From the NCBI RefSeq assembly GCF_018199995.1, contig NZ_CP073578.1, positions 2,170,001 through 2,234,000 of the forward strand: a stretch of 64,000 bases of DNA, read 5' to 3'. This DNA comes from Photobacterium sp. GJ3. GTDB lineage: Bacteria > Pseudomonadota > Gammaproteobacteria > Enterobacterales > Vibrionaceae. A model generated the notes under the pieces. It was not told the DNA's origin and did not search any database. It saw nothing but the letters and a program-made list of their open reading frames with translations. Made by a program: the position numbers and the translations under genes. Positions 53,776 to 62,733 of this stretch are shown piece after piece (positions within the stretch are counted from its first letter, which is position 1; every line of letters begins with the position of its first letter).

Positions 53776-54744
53776 TCATTCCTGATAAGAACGCTGAAAA
53801 AACGCCCAAATCACTTGTGCACCGTCGATATCCTGATTCTTGTGGCCCAGAAGCATCGGGATATCCGGGATCTGGCTTCCCGGGAAGGTATGCCCGCCGC
53901 CAAGCACGGTATAGAGTTCGACACCGCAAAAACTGCCTTCGGATCCAAAACGCGTCCATTGCACCCGAGAGTCATCGCGGAGATTTATGTCGGGTAACAA
54001 TTGAACCACCCGCTCAGTGTGGCACGCATTCTGCCGTTGCCAGAAGGATATCGCTTGTTCTGTCGATACCACGGCGCCACGTTTTTGGCGGTAAAAGTGC
54101 ACATATCCACCCGTATAAGGGACCATGGGATCCTGAGTGCCATTCATGACAAGCACGGGTAACGAACGTGCGGGCTGGCAAGTGCGATAAATACGGCTGG
54201 GCATGGATGCTGCAACCGGGGCAATGGCCGTCAGTTTCTGGCTGAGTTCGCAGCCAAGACGAAAAGCCATCATGCCACCATTTGAGATCCCCGTGACATA
54301 GACCCGCTTCGGATCGACCCGCTGCTGTGCAATCAAACGATCAATCAGCGCTGAAATAAACGCTACGTCATCAACCGGCCTGTCGCCGTTGTCGCGGAAA
54401 CGCTGGTCCCGTCCATCACGCCAGAATCCATCCAAACCATTGGGATAAACCAGGATGCTGCCATCACGAGCAGCCAGCGCACTTAGCCCGAAATGTTTAG
54501 CGACTGAAAGCCCGTCCCCTCTGCCGCCACCGTGCAAAACGAGGACTAACGGATATTTCCCGTCTCGCTGACTGGCTGGGGGTAAATCCAGGAAATAACT
54601 GCGCGTCACACCCCCGACAACCAGGGTGTGTGTGGATACCTGAGCGTCCGTTTTGGCTTGACGATTCAGACTCGATGTACACCCGGTACAAAAGATAAGC
54701 AGCAGCACAATCAAGCCGTGTTTGGCATTCAATTTCAGGGTCAC
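53776..54744 (-). CDS. Lipoprotein esterase, PHB-depolymerase/LpqC-like
   Basis: 322-residue alpha/beta hydrolase with a lipobox (LLIFCTGC, Cys22). The oxyanion stretch is VLHGGGRGDG, the nucleophile Ser is in VTGISNGGMMAF, the Asp in NGTQDPMVPYTGG and the His in LGGGHTFPG. LpqC-type proteins include polyhydroxybutyrate depolymerases and feruloyl or acetyl-xylan esterases. Being lipid-anchored it acts in the envelope. It ends three bases after the nucleotidyltransferase gene. Confidence 0.87.
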   Translation of the reverse strand: MTLKLNAKHGLIVLLLIFCTGCTSSLNRQAKTDAQVSTHTLVVGGVTRSYFLDLPPASQRDGKYPLVLVLHGGGRGDGLSVAKHFGLSALAARDGSILVYPNGLDGFWRDGRDQRFRDNGDRPVDDVAFISALIDRLIAQQRVDPKRVYVTGISNGGMMAFRLGCELSQKLTAIAPVAASMPSRIYRTCQPARSLPVLVMNGTQDPMVPYTGGYVHFYRQKRGAVVSTEQAISFWQRQNACHTERVVQLLPDINLRDDSRVQWTRFGSEGSFCGVELYTVLGGGHTFPGSQIPDIPMLLGHKNQDIDGAQVIWAFFQRSYQE

Positions 54745-54747
54745 AGG

Positions 54748-55557
54748 TCAGCACTTTCGGGATTCATGATTGGAAACATCCTGCAGCACGCGCAGCCGAT
54801 CCGCAATCGGCTGACCGTATCCCTGAATCATTTCCTGAACCGCTGCACAATCTGAGGCCTCCCCTTGTGCAAGACGCACTGCCTGAGCAATCGCTGATTT
54901 GAATGCCGGATCGTATCTCAGCAGGACAGCTGCGATTGCATTCAGATCGTGATAAAAACTCTGATCACGTTCGCAATACAGGGCGTAGTGCGTGCGCAGA
55001 ATTTTTTTCGCCACTGATTTCCCGACAGCAGATGAAAAACCCGATTTGATCTGCTCAAGTGCTTGGCACAAGCGCTGCTGAAGATCCTGATTCATTGTCA
55101 GCCCGATTTGTAATGAAGGCCGGTAAGGTGCGATCTGTGGCCGTAAATCCTCTCCCCACACGCATGTGCACAAATGTTTCAGCCAAAACTGCCATTCAAA
55201 GGCATTCTGCACCATCGCCTCATCGTAAGTGCCCAGATCGAACTCGAGTTTGGAAATTGAAGGATGCTGACGGCAAATGTCGTCGGCCACTGTGTTCAAT
55301 GCTGCACTGTGTTCTCCCGACAACGGCTGATGCGTGATGAGACTTAAATCCAGATCGGAGACACCCCATTGCGCCTCACCTCGTCCCACGCTGCCGTGCA
55401 AATAAATAGAGTGAATTTGCGAGGCAAAATCAGACGACAATCGGGCAATCGTCTCATTCAGGACGGGTAAAAAAGCTGCACTGACCTTAGAAAGGCACAC
55501 CGGATGACCGACAAATCCCTGTGAATCCAGCCCGCATTCAGGTGTTATTTCTGCCAT
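54748..55557 (-). CDS. Nucleotidyltransferase-domain protein
   Basis: 269 residues with the NTP_transf_2 motif YLHGSVGRGEAQWGVSDLDL (GS...DxD metal site, about residues 53-72). A helical C-terminal half follows, as in aminoglycoside adenylyltransferase-like proteins. It may adenylylate a small molecule, but no resistance function can be claimed from this. It is in a close run with the GNAT gene upstream (12 bases) and the esterase downstream. Confidence 0.8.
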   Translation of the reverse strand: MAEITPECGLDSQGFVGHPVCLSKVSAAFLPVLNETIARLSSDFASQIHSIYLHGSVGRGEAQWGVSDLDLSLITHQPLSGEHSAALNTVADDICRQHPSISKLEFDLGTYDEAMVQNAFEWQFWLKHLCTCVWGEDLRPQIAPYRPSLQIGLTMNQDLQQRLCQALEQIKSGFSSAVGKSVAKKILRTHYALYCERDQSFYHDLNAIAAVLLRYDPAFKSAIAQAVRLAQGEASDCAAVQEMIQGYGQPIADRLRVLQDVSNHESRKC

Positions 55558-55569
55558 CCATACCTGCCT

Positions 55570-56034
55570 CTATACCGCATATTCCAGCACCATGGGTATA
55601 TCCAGCATCCCATTGCGGTTTCGAATGCCTTCAACACGTTGAAATCCAAAGGCGAGGTACACTTTCTCGGCATTCAGCGCAGCATTGACGGTGAATTTTC
55701 CCTGATTCCCATGTCGCAGGCATTCAGCTTTAGCCGTTTCCCAGAGTTGACGGGATATGCCCATTCCATGATGCGCATCATGGATAAACAGATGCAGCAG
55801 ATGGACGTTGTCTCTCATCCCAATCACGCCCACCAGTTCGCCCTGTGCCGATTCAGCAACGTGGTAACGATGACCGGTTTGAAGATAAGTTTTGATACAG
55901 TCTGCCGTCATTGTCCCCTGCAGCATGTCACGCGCTTCGGGTGCGATGGTCGGTAACACATGCTGAGTCAGCGCTGGCAGAATCAAAGCACTGATGGGTG
56001 TCGCATCTTTCACTTCAGCTTGCCTGATCTTCAT
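55570..56034 (-). CDS. GNAT-family N-acetyltransferase
   Basis: 154 residues, a single GNAT domain (ELVGVIGMRDNVHLLHLFI, then DAHHGMGISRQLWETAKAE for acetyl-CoA, FTVNAALNAEKVYLAFGFQR). CTTCTCC on the plus strand just upstream gives a good GGAGAAG ribosome-binding site. The substrate is unknown. Confidence 0.87.
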   Translation of the reverse strand: MKIRQAEVKDATPISALILPALTQHVLPTIAPEARDMLQGTMTADCIKTYLQTGHRYHVAESAQGELVGVIGMRDNVHLLHLFIHDAHHGMGISRQLWETAKAECLRHGNQGKFTVNAALNAEKVYLAFGFQRVEGIRNRNGMLDIPMVLEYAV

Positions 56035-56118
56035 GCAACTTCTCCTTCTGAAGATAATGTTCTGTTGTACTGGCAGCTTCGCAAATGCGTCCGGCTCAAC
56101 CTGAAATACTGAGCAGGC

Positions 56119-56718
56119 TTACGCTGCCCCTTTTGTCAGCAATCCCCCAAGCTGACTGTCATGCCAGCGAGCCATCAGGAAGATGGCACTCAAGGCACCC
56201 AATAAGGCGAAGCCCATGTCAGACTGGGTGTCCCATTCATATCCCTGTGTTCCTAAAAAGGCTTCAGCATTTTCGCCGGTTGCCAGCGCCACCCACCACT
56301 CAATCAATTCATAGAATGCGCTGAATGCCAGGCAAATCGATACGGCGATCACGCCAACCCAAATGCGACCATTGACGATGTGCTTCCGGATTAAAATTTC
56401 CCGCGCCAGAATGGCAGGCACAAAGCCCTGAAAGAAATGGCCGACTTTGTCGTAATTATTCCGGGCGGCACCGAAAAGATTGTCGAACAGTGGTACTTCC
56501 GCATAGGTGTAATGGCCGCCCACCATGAGCACAATACAGTGCAGCAGAATCAGGCCGTACAATAAAGGCGTCAACGGGAAAGACTTGTAGGTGAATACGA
56601 TCAGCACCAGCCCGATCAACGCAGGCAGGACTTCCAGAAACCAAGTGAATGTATCCTTCGGTTCAATTGCCGACCAGAGAAAGACCGTGGCGAAAATTGC
56701 CAGCCAAATCAATTTCAT
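56119..56718 (-). CDS. yjdF: Inner-membrane protein YjdF (DUF2238)
   Basis: 199 residues with about six hydrophobic helices and family motifs GGHYTYAEVPLFDNLF, NNYDKVGHFFQGFVPA, FSAFYELIEWWVALATGENA and GYEWDTQSDMGFALLGA. The function of the family is not established. Monocistronic. Confidence 0.9.
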   Translation of the reverse strand: MKLIWLAIFATVFLWSAIEPKDTFTWFLEVLPALIGLVLIVFTYKSFPLTPLLYGLILLHCIVLMVGGHYTYAEVPLFDNLFGAARNNYDKVGHFFQGFVPAILAREILIRKHIVNGRIWVGVIAVSICLAFSAFYELIEWWVALATGENAEAFLGTQGYEWDTQSDMGFALLGALSAIFLMARWHDSQLGGLLTKGAA

Positions 56719-56798
56719 TATGCTGCTTTAACCTGTTTGCGTGTTTTTCAAGGAAGGGAGCACGGTATCACAATGATGAACACCGTGCACTCAGGTTC

Positions 56799-57923
56799 TT
56801 ATGGCGACTGAGGTATCAGTCCGTATGGCAGGTTGGTGAACATCGAACGATGTTTGGGGTAAACAGGAGCGGCGTTCACACTGCGCCAGTCAAGCAGCAT
56901 TATCGCCAGTGTATTTCGGTGTTCGCCGTCGTAAAGTTCCGTCTCTCCCTGCTCTGAGGGCACCATCCCCGCGTCACGATTGATGGATTTCTGAATGGCC
57001 AGCCGGGTTTTCTCCACCACAGGATCCGCTGTCTTTCCTGCCAGCAGGAAGCTGATCCCCACTTCGGCGATCACATCTTCTTTGGTATGCGTCAGAATCG
57101 TGTCGATATTGTTGCGGAAATAATCGTAAATCCACTGGAAATCGCTTTCTTTGAGCTGGAACTGATAATAAGCAGATGCCGCGAAAAGAATATGGGTCAT
57201 GCCATAAATTTTATTCATGTACTGCTGTTCATCGAGCTGGCTGTCCAGAGCGTCCGGATAGGTCGCCCGAAATGCACGAATAAACGGATCAACCACATCC
57301 TGCTCGCCCAGCTGTCGGAGCCAGTAAACCTGATTCGCGAGCTGTGCCGCCCAGGCACGAATCATCGCCGGATCGGTCGCGTAACGGGAAAAATCATAGC
57401 GCCGGATAATGTCACGCAGTTTGTGGTCATCTTTATGCTTCAGCCCGTACTCATTCGCTCTGGCCATCGCCCCCAGTAAGTCGACCCCCAGAAAGTAATA
57501 TTCCGGATGTGCCTGCGTTGCCAGATAGCGCAGTTCACTGCGTGCACCAGATTTCAGACTGTATCTTGCCGCGCGAGCTTCAGAATACGCTTTGATCTGA
57601 GCCGGGGTGTAAATGGCATCACTGACTTCGTTTAACCGGTCGGCCACCCGGGCCATATCGGCCCACACAGCACTCTGATATTTGGGATCTAAGGTTTGCC
57701 GGTACATCCGCAACCCGTAATGGCCCATTTTAAAGGCAGGGAGTTTGTACAACTGGGATTCATAAGTCTGCCGGATGCGCGCCGCATCTTCAGCATAAGT
57801 GGGGAATTCTTGCTGTTGTTCCGCTGCGGGTGCAGGTTTGGGGTAAATCTGGACTGCCGACCAGGCCGGCAGCGACAACAAAGCAATCAGTATATATACG
57901 GCAGCAAAACGAAGTGTCTTCAT
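56799..57923 (-). CDS. Exported DUF3541-like protein
   Basis: 374 residues with a clear signal peptide (residues 1-22, VYILIALLSLPAWSA). The mature part is helical with repeated aromatic-rich segments (MGHYGLRMYRQTLDPKYQSA, YGMTHILFAASAYYQFQL, DWIYDYF-like). The type is known mainly from vibrios as DUF3541. The start at 57923 follows AAGGA. It is probably periplasmic. The function is unknown. Confidence 0.72.
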   Translation of the reverse strand: MKTLRFAAVYILIALLSLPAWSAVQIYPKPAPAAEQQQEFPTYAEDAARIRQTYESQLYKLPAFKMGHYGLRMYRQTLDPKYQSAVWADMARVADRLNEVSDAIYTPAQIKAYSEARAARYSLKSGARSELRYLATQAHPEYYFLGVDLLGAMARANEYGLKHKDDHKLRDIIRRYDFSRYATDPAMIRAWAAQLANQVYWLRQLGEQDVVDPFIRAFRATYPDALDSQLDEQQYMNKIYGMTHILFAASAYYQFQLKESDFQWIYDYFRNNIDTILTHTKEDVIAEVGISFLLAGKTADPVVEKTRLAIQKSINRDAGMVPSEQGETELYDGEHRNTLAIMLLDWRSVNAAPVYPKHRSMFTNLPYGLIPQSP

Positions 57924-58049
57924 CACGATCCTTTTCAAGCCTCACATCCATTTCAATGCGAACATCATAGCAGTGACTGATTGCAGTGAAGTCAGCTTGA
58001 TGTCATTGAATACACAGAAACAACTGCGGCTGAACCACCGGCGCCCAAT

Positions 58050-58658
58050 TTATTCCTGAATCCAGCGGTAGGTCAGGTTTATCCTTTCGTTGCACCGCTG
58101 TTGTGTTTTCGGAACACTGTGAATCCAGTTGGACTGGGTGTCGCCCGCCATGATCAACAGTGAACCATGGCCGAGCTGAAACTCAATTTTTTCTGATGTC
58201 TTGCCATGTTTCAGCAAAAACCGTCGGGTTTCGCCCAAACTGACTGAAGCAATCACCGGGGCTGGTCCCAGCTCTGGCTCGTTATCCTGATGCCAGCCCA
58301 TGCTGTCCTGACCATCGCGATACAAATTGGCCAGAACCGAGTTAAAGCGGGATTGCGCGACCCTTTCACAGGCCACTTTGATGGCCAACAGCGCCGGCGT
58401 CCAGGGATTCGGCTGCATCGTTAACCCGGAATAGGTGTATTGCGCTTCTCCGCACCAGCATTGTAAACGCGGCTGCAGTACTGATTTGCCATACAGGGAG
58501 ATGGCTTCCTGTTTCCAGTCCAGCGCTTGCCGGAGGACCGAAAAATATTGATTGGCTTCATTGGCCTGAAAGAAATGAGGCGCCCAGAACAGACGGCCGC
58601 CCCGAATGTCCAGCCATTCCCCCGGCTCTGACTCGGGTGCAAACAAATCCAGATTCAT
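58050..58658 (-). CDS. AlkB-like 2-oxoglutarate/Fe(II) dioxygenase
   Basis: 202 residues. The Fe ligands are HxD in MGWHQDNEPELG and a distal His in WIHSVPKT. The 2-oxoglutarate Arg and terminal motif RINLTYRWI and the nucleotide-recognition region YSGLTMQPNPWTP fit AlkB/ABH2-like demethylases that repair alkylated bases. It overlaps or abuts the EEP nuclease gene: the ATG at 58658 is nine bases past that stop, and an alternative GTG overlaps it. Confidence 0.88.
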   Translation of the reverse strand: MNLDLFAPESEPGEWLDIRGGRLFWAPHFFQANEANQYFSVLRQALDWKQEAISLYGKSVLQPRLQCWCGEAQYTYSGLTMQPNPWTPALLAIKVACERVAQSRFNSVLANLYRDGQDSMGWHQDNEPELGPAPVIASVSLGETRRFLLKHGKTSEKIEFQLGHGSLLIMAGDTQSNWIHSVPKTQQRCNERINLTYRWIQE

Positions 58659-58666
58659 CACGCTGC

Positions 58667-59794
58667 TCACAGGCCGGAAGGCTGAGCGGGTAATCGGACA
58701 TCCACCCAGACCAGGCGATGATCCGAACTGATTTCGGCACGCTCTCTGCCATCTTCTCCGGCCACCAGCCGTCGGAGCGGATCTTTTTTATCCGGCCAGA
58801 AAACCCCGCTGTTCATGATATCGAAGTCAGAGGAAGGCAATACATAGTCCAGTCTCAGGCCGCCTAAATGCGTCCATTCCGCACTTCTGCCCCGGCGCAA
58901 TTTCCAGGGCCGGAAAAATCGGCCACCAAGGCTTTTCGGGGTCAGTTTTCCCTCGCTGACAACACGATGGATCCGGTGATGATACAGCAGATGGCGTAAA
59001 GCCAGCACCATGCCTTCACCATCGTGCATGTCAGCATTCAGATCGCCCATGAGCACAAAAGCTTCATCGGGCAATATTCCTCCAGCACGGCCCTGATCGT
59101 CGATCAGATACGCTTCATTTCCGATGATGTCCGTCAGCAACCGTAACTCATCATGGTTCCGGCGGGCATTGCGTCGTTCGGGGCCGTCAAAAACCGGTGG
59201 CGTCGGATGCGCGCACAACAAGTTAAACCGTTGCGGCCCAACCTGAACCGGGATCAGCACGTGGTTTTTCGAGGACAGCCGGATCGCTTGCGCTGCTTCC
59301 GGGCTGTAGTAATCTTCTGGCATCAGATGTTCCGGCATCTCCTGCCAGAGAAACTGCTGCCAGCTGCGGATATTCGATTCAATCAGTGGGTATCTGGAAA
59401 GCACCACAAATCCAAAATGGCCGTGATGGAACCCAAAGCCCTGCGCATCTTGCGGCAGAGTCAGTTTCCCGTCGCCGTCTAAATCAACGGGACTGGGTAA
59501 TCCGGTGTTCGATGGCGGACAGTAACGGTAGGGATAATCGATAGCGACCTGGCCGTGTTGTGGCTCGGCCAGATAATAGCGGCAGAAGTCATCCAAGCTG
59601 CCATCATCCCCCCCTTCACCGGGATGATCAAATTCGCACAGCAGCAGTACATCCGGCTGAATGCGCTGAATCATTGCCGCAATACGAGAAAATCTGAGAT
59701 GGCCTGGTTCCGCAAGTTTTTCCCGGATCCGGCCGGGCACCGGATCCGACATCGCGACGTTAAAAACGCCGATGCGTAAAGTTGGTAATGGCAC
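58667..59794 (-). CDS. Endonuclease/exonuclease/phosphatase-family protein
   Basis: 375 residues of the EEP (DNase I-like) fold. The metal-binding Glu is in LLLCEFDHPG, the catalytic pair in LMGDLNADMHDGEG, and the C-terminal SSDHRLVWVDV closes the site. RIGVFNVAMSD marks the first strand. It lacks an obvious signal peptide. Coupling to the AlkB-like gene suggests nucleic-acid repair; phosphodiesterase activity on another substrate remains possible. Confidence 0.87.
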   Translation of the reverse strand: MPLPTLRIGVFNVAMSDPVPGRIREKLAEPGHLRFSRIAAMIQRIQPDVLLLCEFDHPGEGGDDGSLDDFCRYYLAEPQHGQVAIDYPYRYCPPSNTGLPSPVDLDGDGKLTLPQDAQGFGFHHGHFGFVVLSRYPLIESNIRSWQQFLWQEMPEHLMPEDYYSPEAAQAIRLSSKNHVLIPVQVGPQRFNLLCAHPTPPVFDGPERRNARRNHDELRLLTDIIGNEAYLIDDQGRAGGILPDEAFVLMGDLNADMHDGEGMVLALRHLLYHHRIHRVVSEGKLTPKSLGGRFFRPWKLRRGRSAEWTHLGGLRLDYVLPSSDFDIMNSGVFWPDKKDPLRRLVAGEDGRERAEISSDHRLVWVDVRLPAQPSGL

Positions 59795-59869
59795 AACGAA
59801 CTCCCAACAAACTGAAATGAAAGGCCTGTTCAGATTGTACGCGGAGTTGAACCCAGTCTCCAGCAGCCA

Positions 59870-60364
59870 CTAACCTGGAATTTTCACCAAACTGCTGATG
59901 GCCTGGTGAATCTGCCGGGCATCATGCATTGCCCGATGCCTGGATGGGCCCAACTCTTCCAGCGCACGCTGAAAAGAGGCACGGTCGATGCCATTTTCCT
60001 GCTGCAACCATAAACCCACTTCCGTCAGTCTGAAGGAAGGCCGCATGTGTGCGGCATGGTACAGCCGCCCCAGCCAGAAGAGGTCCCACTGGCTGTCGCA
60101 AAAAACATATTCAAGTTGCCCCAGCACACTGTTCAGATGCTGACAAACTTCCAGAACCTGCATCCCATGCTGTTCAAGCTCTGAACGTGAGATCTGGTGG
60201 ATTTGCTGCTCGGCATAATTATCCCAGAACTGCCAGACATCCCCGGCAGTCAGCGGATTGATCAAGATACTGCGACCACTGCCATCGGGCAGAATATATC
60301 CGACTTCGATAGGATAAGACTGGTCAGATAATCCTGACGCTTCAAAATCGAGTGTTGCCCACAT
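59870..60364 (-). CDS. DEDD-type 3'-5' exonuclease
   Basis: 164 residues of DnaQ-like fold. It has Exo I in WATLDFEASGLSD (DxE), Exo II in FCDSQWDLFWL and Exo III in RHRAMHDARQIHQA (HxxxxD). It probably trims single-stranded DNA or RNA ends. The ATG at 60364 follows AGGGAGA; a longer frame upstream is not needed. Confidence 0.85.
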   Translation of the reverse strand: MWATLDFEASGLSDQSYPIEVGYILPDGSGRSILINPLTAGDVWQFWDNYAEQQIHQISRSELEQHGMQVLEVCQHLNSVLGQLEYVFCDSQWDLFWLGRLYHAAHMRPSFRLTEVGLWLQQENGIDRASFQRALEELGPSRHRAMHDARQIHQAISSLVKIPG

Positions 60365-60799
60365 TGCACTCTCCCTGATGCTTATTTTTAGGTCCATCCA
60401 CCGGCCACATTCGGTTCCATCCTGATCGGCACGCAACGCATGCAGATATACCGGTACGGACACTGCCTTCTTCAGTACTTCAGGTATATTGGCTCCTGCC
60501 GCTCCCGGTCCTGAGAACGAATCCAAAATACCGCACTGCGCCTGATTGTCATACCAATCAAAGTCAGTCAGTGATCAGAAATAGCGCAGGAAAAATGTTT
60601 GAGAACAAGGCAGATTTTTAGATCAGTCGTCATTCTACAATCAAAAAATCTAACGCAGTGATCGAACATTTGAACAAGCTAGGATGACCAGTGATTGACT
60701 GCGATTGGTATTACACGTTTACAACTTACCTGATTAACTTTAGACCCAGCTTGGCGCTTTACCCGCAATTTCATTTGCTTGACGCAGGATTGATACAAT
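60365..60799. other. Gene-free stretch holding a foldback repeat
   Basis: 435 bases between the exonuclease start and the macrodomain stop. The foldback element at 60551-60711 occupies its middle; no gene is seen. Confidence 0.5.
60551..60711. repeat. MITE-like foldback element
   Basis: 27-base terminal arms 60551-60577 (ATACCAATC...GTGATCA) and 60685-60711 (ending GATTGGTAT) are inverted with about five mismatches. Internal AAATGTTTGA and its inverted partner TCGAACATTT extend the pairing. The whole is 161 bp without coding capacity. ATACCAATC-ended repeats are, to my knowledge, common in vibrios and relatives. Confidence 0.6.
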
Positions 60800-61309
60800 T
60801 TAATTCATCCTGAGCAGCCGCTGATAAATTTCAGTATCCGAATCACTGAAACAGACAAAATACACTTTCTCCGGCAGCGCCTGTGCTTCAAGGGTATGGC
60901 GTACGGTTGCGACCGCAATTTCAGCTGCCTGCTGCTTGGGAAAACCGTACACGCCCGTGCTGATGCCCGGAAAAGCGATCGTCCGTGCTCCCACGTCTTC
61001 AGCCTGCATCAGACTATGGCGATAACAATCGGCCAGAGATTGGGGCTCATGCTGGTCGCCCCCCTGCCAGATTGGCCCGACCGTATGGATGACCCATTTT
61101 GCCGGCAACTGATATCCCGGTGTGATTTTCGCCTCCCCGGTCTGACAACCGTTCAGACGACGACAGGCTGACAGTAATTGCGGCCCGGCCGCTTTGTGGA
61201 TTGCCCCATCAACCCCGCCCCCGCCAAGCAAAGTATGATTCGCCGCATTTACAATTGCATCCACCGACAACGTGGTGATATCTCCTTGCCACACCAACAA
61301 ATCTGCCAT
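60800..61309 (-). CDS. Macrodomain ADP-ribose hydrolase
   Basis: 169-residue MacroD-type protein. ADP-ribose-binding loops are visible: [20 protein letters not shown] with the catalytic Asn/Asp region and [12 protein letters not shown]. It hydrolyses O-acetyl-ADP-ribose and mono-ADP-ribosyl esters. The ATG at 61309 has GGAGG nine bases upstream. Like YmdB in E. coli it may also modulate RNase III; that is not readable here. Confidence 0.92.
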   Translation of the reverse strand: MADLLVWQGDITTLSVDAIVNAANHTLLGGGGVDGAIHKAAGPQLLSACRRLNGCQTGEAKITPGYQLPAKWVIHTVGPIWQGGDQHEPQSLADCYRHSLMQAEDVGARTIAFPGISTGVYGFPKQQAAEIAVATVRHTLEAQALPEKVYFVCFSDSDTEIYQRLLRMN

Positions 61310-61429
61310 GTTTGCCTCCGGTTTGATCTGACACAAGAGAAGCTGAACTGACTCAGAAAGTGCCTGTGTCATGACTGACTCTCATGTTATTTTAGTGCGT
61401 CGCATTCAAAACAGATCAAAGCGAGCTTT

Positions 61430-61951
61430 ATGATGCCTCCAATCCTCGGCTTTGCCGGATTCAGCGGGTCGGGAAAAACCACGCTGATAGAACAGGTCAT
61501 TCCGTATCTGAAACAGCAGGGTCTGCGGGTCGGTCTCCTGAAACACAGCCATCACGATGTGGAGCCGGATACGCCGGGCAAAGACAGTTACCGTCTGCGC
61601 CATGCAGGCAGCGACCAGCTGTTGCTGGCAACGCCACACCGTCATATTCTGTTTTTTGAATATCCGGAATCAGACCCCCGGGAACCGGATCTGCAGCAGT
61701 GTTTGCAGCAACTGGATCACCGCAAGCTGGATCTCATTCTGGTGGAAGGATTTCGCGATCAGCCAATTGAAAAAATTGAAATTCACCGTCCGGTCTATGG
61801 CAAGCCTCTGCTCTATCCACAGGATGAGCACATTGTTGCCATTGCCACCAGTGAACCGGGCACAACGCACCCGTTACCCGTTCTGGACCTGAATCAGCCG
61901 AAGCAGGTGGCGGCGTTTATATTGAAAAGAATTCGGGAAGAGAATGACTGA
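61430..61951 (+). CDS. mobB: Molybdopterin-guanine dinucleotide biosynthesis adaptor MobB
   Basis: 173-residue P-loop GTPase-like protein. It has the Walker A GFSGSGKTTL (residues 10-19), LLKHSHHDVEPDTPGKDSYR, HAGSDQLLLATP and LILVEGFRDQPIEKIEIHR. It assists MobA in forming the guanylated molybdenum cofactor. Two ATG codons in tandem begin the frame. A long hairpin terminator follows. Confidence 0.93.
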   Translation: MMPPILGFAGFSGSGKTTLIEQVIPYLKQQGLRVGLLKHSHHDVEPDTPGKDSYRLRHAGSDQLLLATPHRHILFFEYPESDPREPDLQQCLQQLDHRKLDLILVEGFRDQPIEKIEIHRPVYGKPLLYPQDEHIVAIATSEPGTTHPLPVLDLNQPKQVAAFILKRIREEND

Positions 61952-61964
61952 AGACGTTCATTTG

Positions 61965-61995
61965 GCATGCCCGGCATCTGAGATGCCGGGCATGC
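61965..61995 (+). terminator. Terminator of mobB
   Basis: A perfect 13-bp stem (GCATGCCCGGCAT with ATGCCGGGCATGC) and a 5-base loop, 13 bases after the stop. The T tract is weak. Confidence 0.7.
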
Positions 61996-62056
61996 GTTCG
62001 TCTGCTTTTACAGGCGTTTTTCAGTCAGCGCATCAAGGCACACAAAAGCAGGCACA

Positions 62057-62509
62057 TCAGAACATCAGGCGTTTCCGGCCGGTTTGCTGATCGGAGTCTT
62101 TCCCGATGGTCGCGGATGGCCGGTTGCCGGATTTCTGTTTGCTACTTGTTTTCGCCGATTTGCTGCCGGACGATATGGCGGGTCGCTTGTGTGCCGACTT
62201 TTCTGCTTTCGGCTTTTCTGTTTTCGGCTTCTCGGCAGCAGACTTGCTGACGGTTTCCGTCACAGGCTGGTCACAAATCACCAGATAGAATTCACCATTA
62301 AACTCAATCACATCGCCATCGTAAACCTTGCGGCGCTTGCGCTGTTCCAGTTCACCATTCACGGCCACATAGCCTTCCGCAATGGCCATTTTGGCTTCAC
62401 CACCGCCACCAACGGCATTGGCAATTTTCAGCACTTTATACAATTCAATCGGATGCGCCGACACTTCAATGCCCAGCGCTTCCACTTCAATTTCCTGATC
62501 CTGACTCAC
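62057..62509 (-). CDS. S4-domain RNA-binding protein with basic tail
   Basis: 150 residues. The first ~80 form a YbcJ-like S4 domain (LYKVLKIANAVGGGGEAKMA, AEGYVAVNGELEQRKRRKVY, DGDVIEFNGEFY). The rest is a Lys/Ser/Pro-rich low-complexity tail with repeats of EKPKTEKPKAEKS type, absent from E. coli YbcJ. It probably binds structured RNA. A GTG start at 62509 is used because no ATG is available. Confidence 0.85.
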   Translation of the reverse strand: MSQDQEIEVEALGIEVSAHPIELYKVLKIANAVGGGGEAKMAIAEGYVAVNGELEQRKRRKVYDGDVIEFNGEFYLVICDQPVTETVSKSAAEKPKTEKPKAEKSAHKRPAISSGSKSAKTSSKQKSGNRPSATIGKDSDQQTGRKRLMF

Positions 62510-62733
62510 AATGTTCTGCCTGTTTCGACGGTCAATGCCGTGAGTATACCACTCTCTGTCTCAGGACCGGGTAAGATTCCGGCATCACGGCCCGGGATCC
62601 GACAAAATTGATTCATCCGCATGCAAAACACAGACAATCTCTTGGTTTTTGGCCCCCAATTAGAGATAACGATCTCAATACGTTATGCTTGTGACATGCT
62701 TCATGCCCGTGCCAAGTGACAAGGAAAAAAATC

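Noticed and set aside
54748..55557. An aminoglycoside resistance gene
   Set aside because: Only the general nucleotidyltransferase motif is seen; nothing in the sequence or context supports antibiotic specificity.
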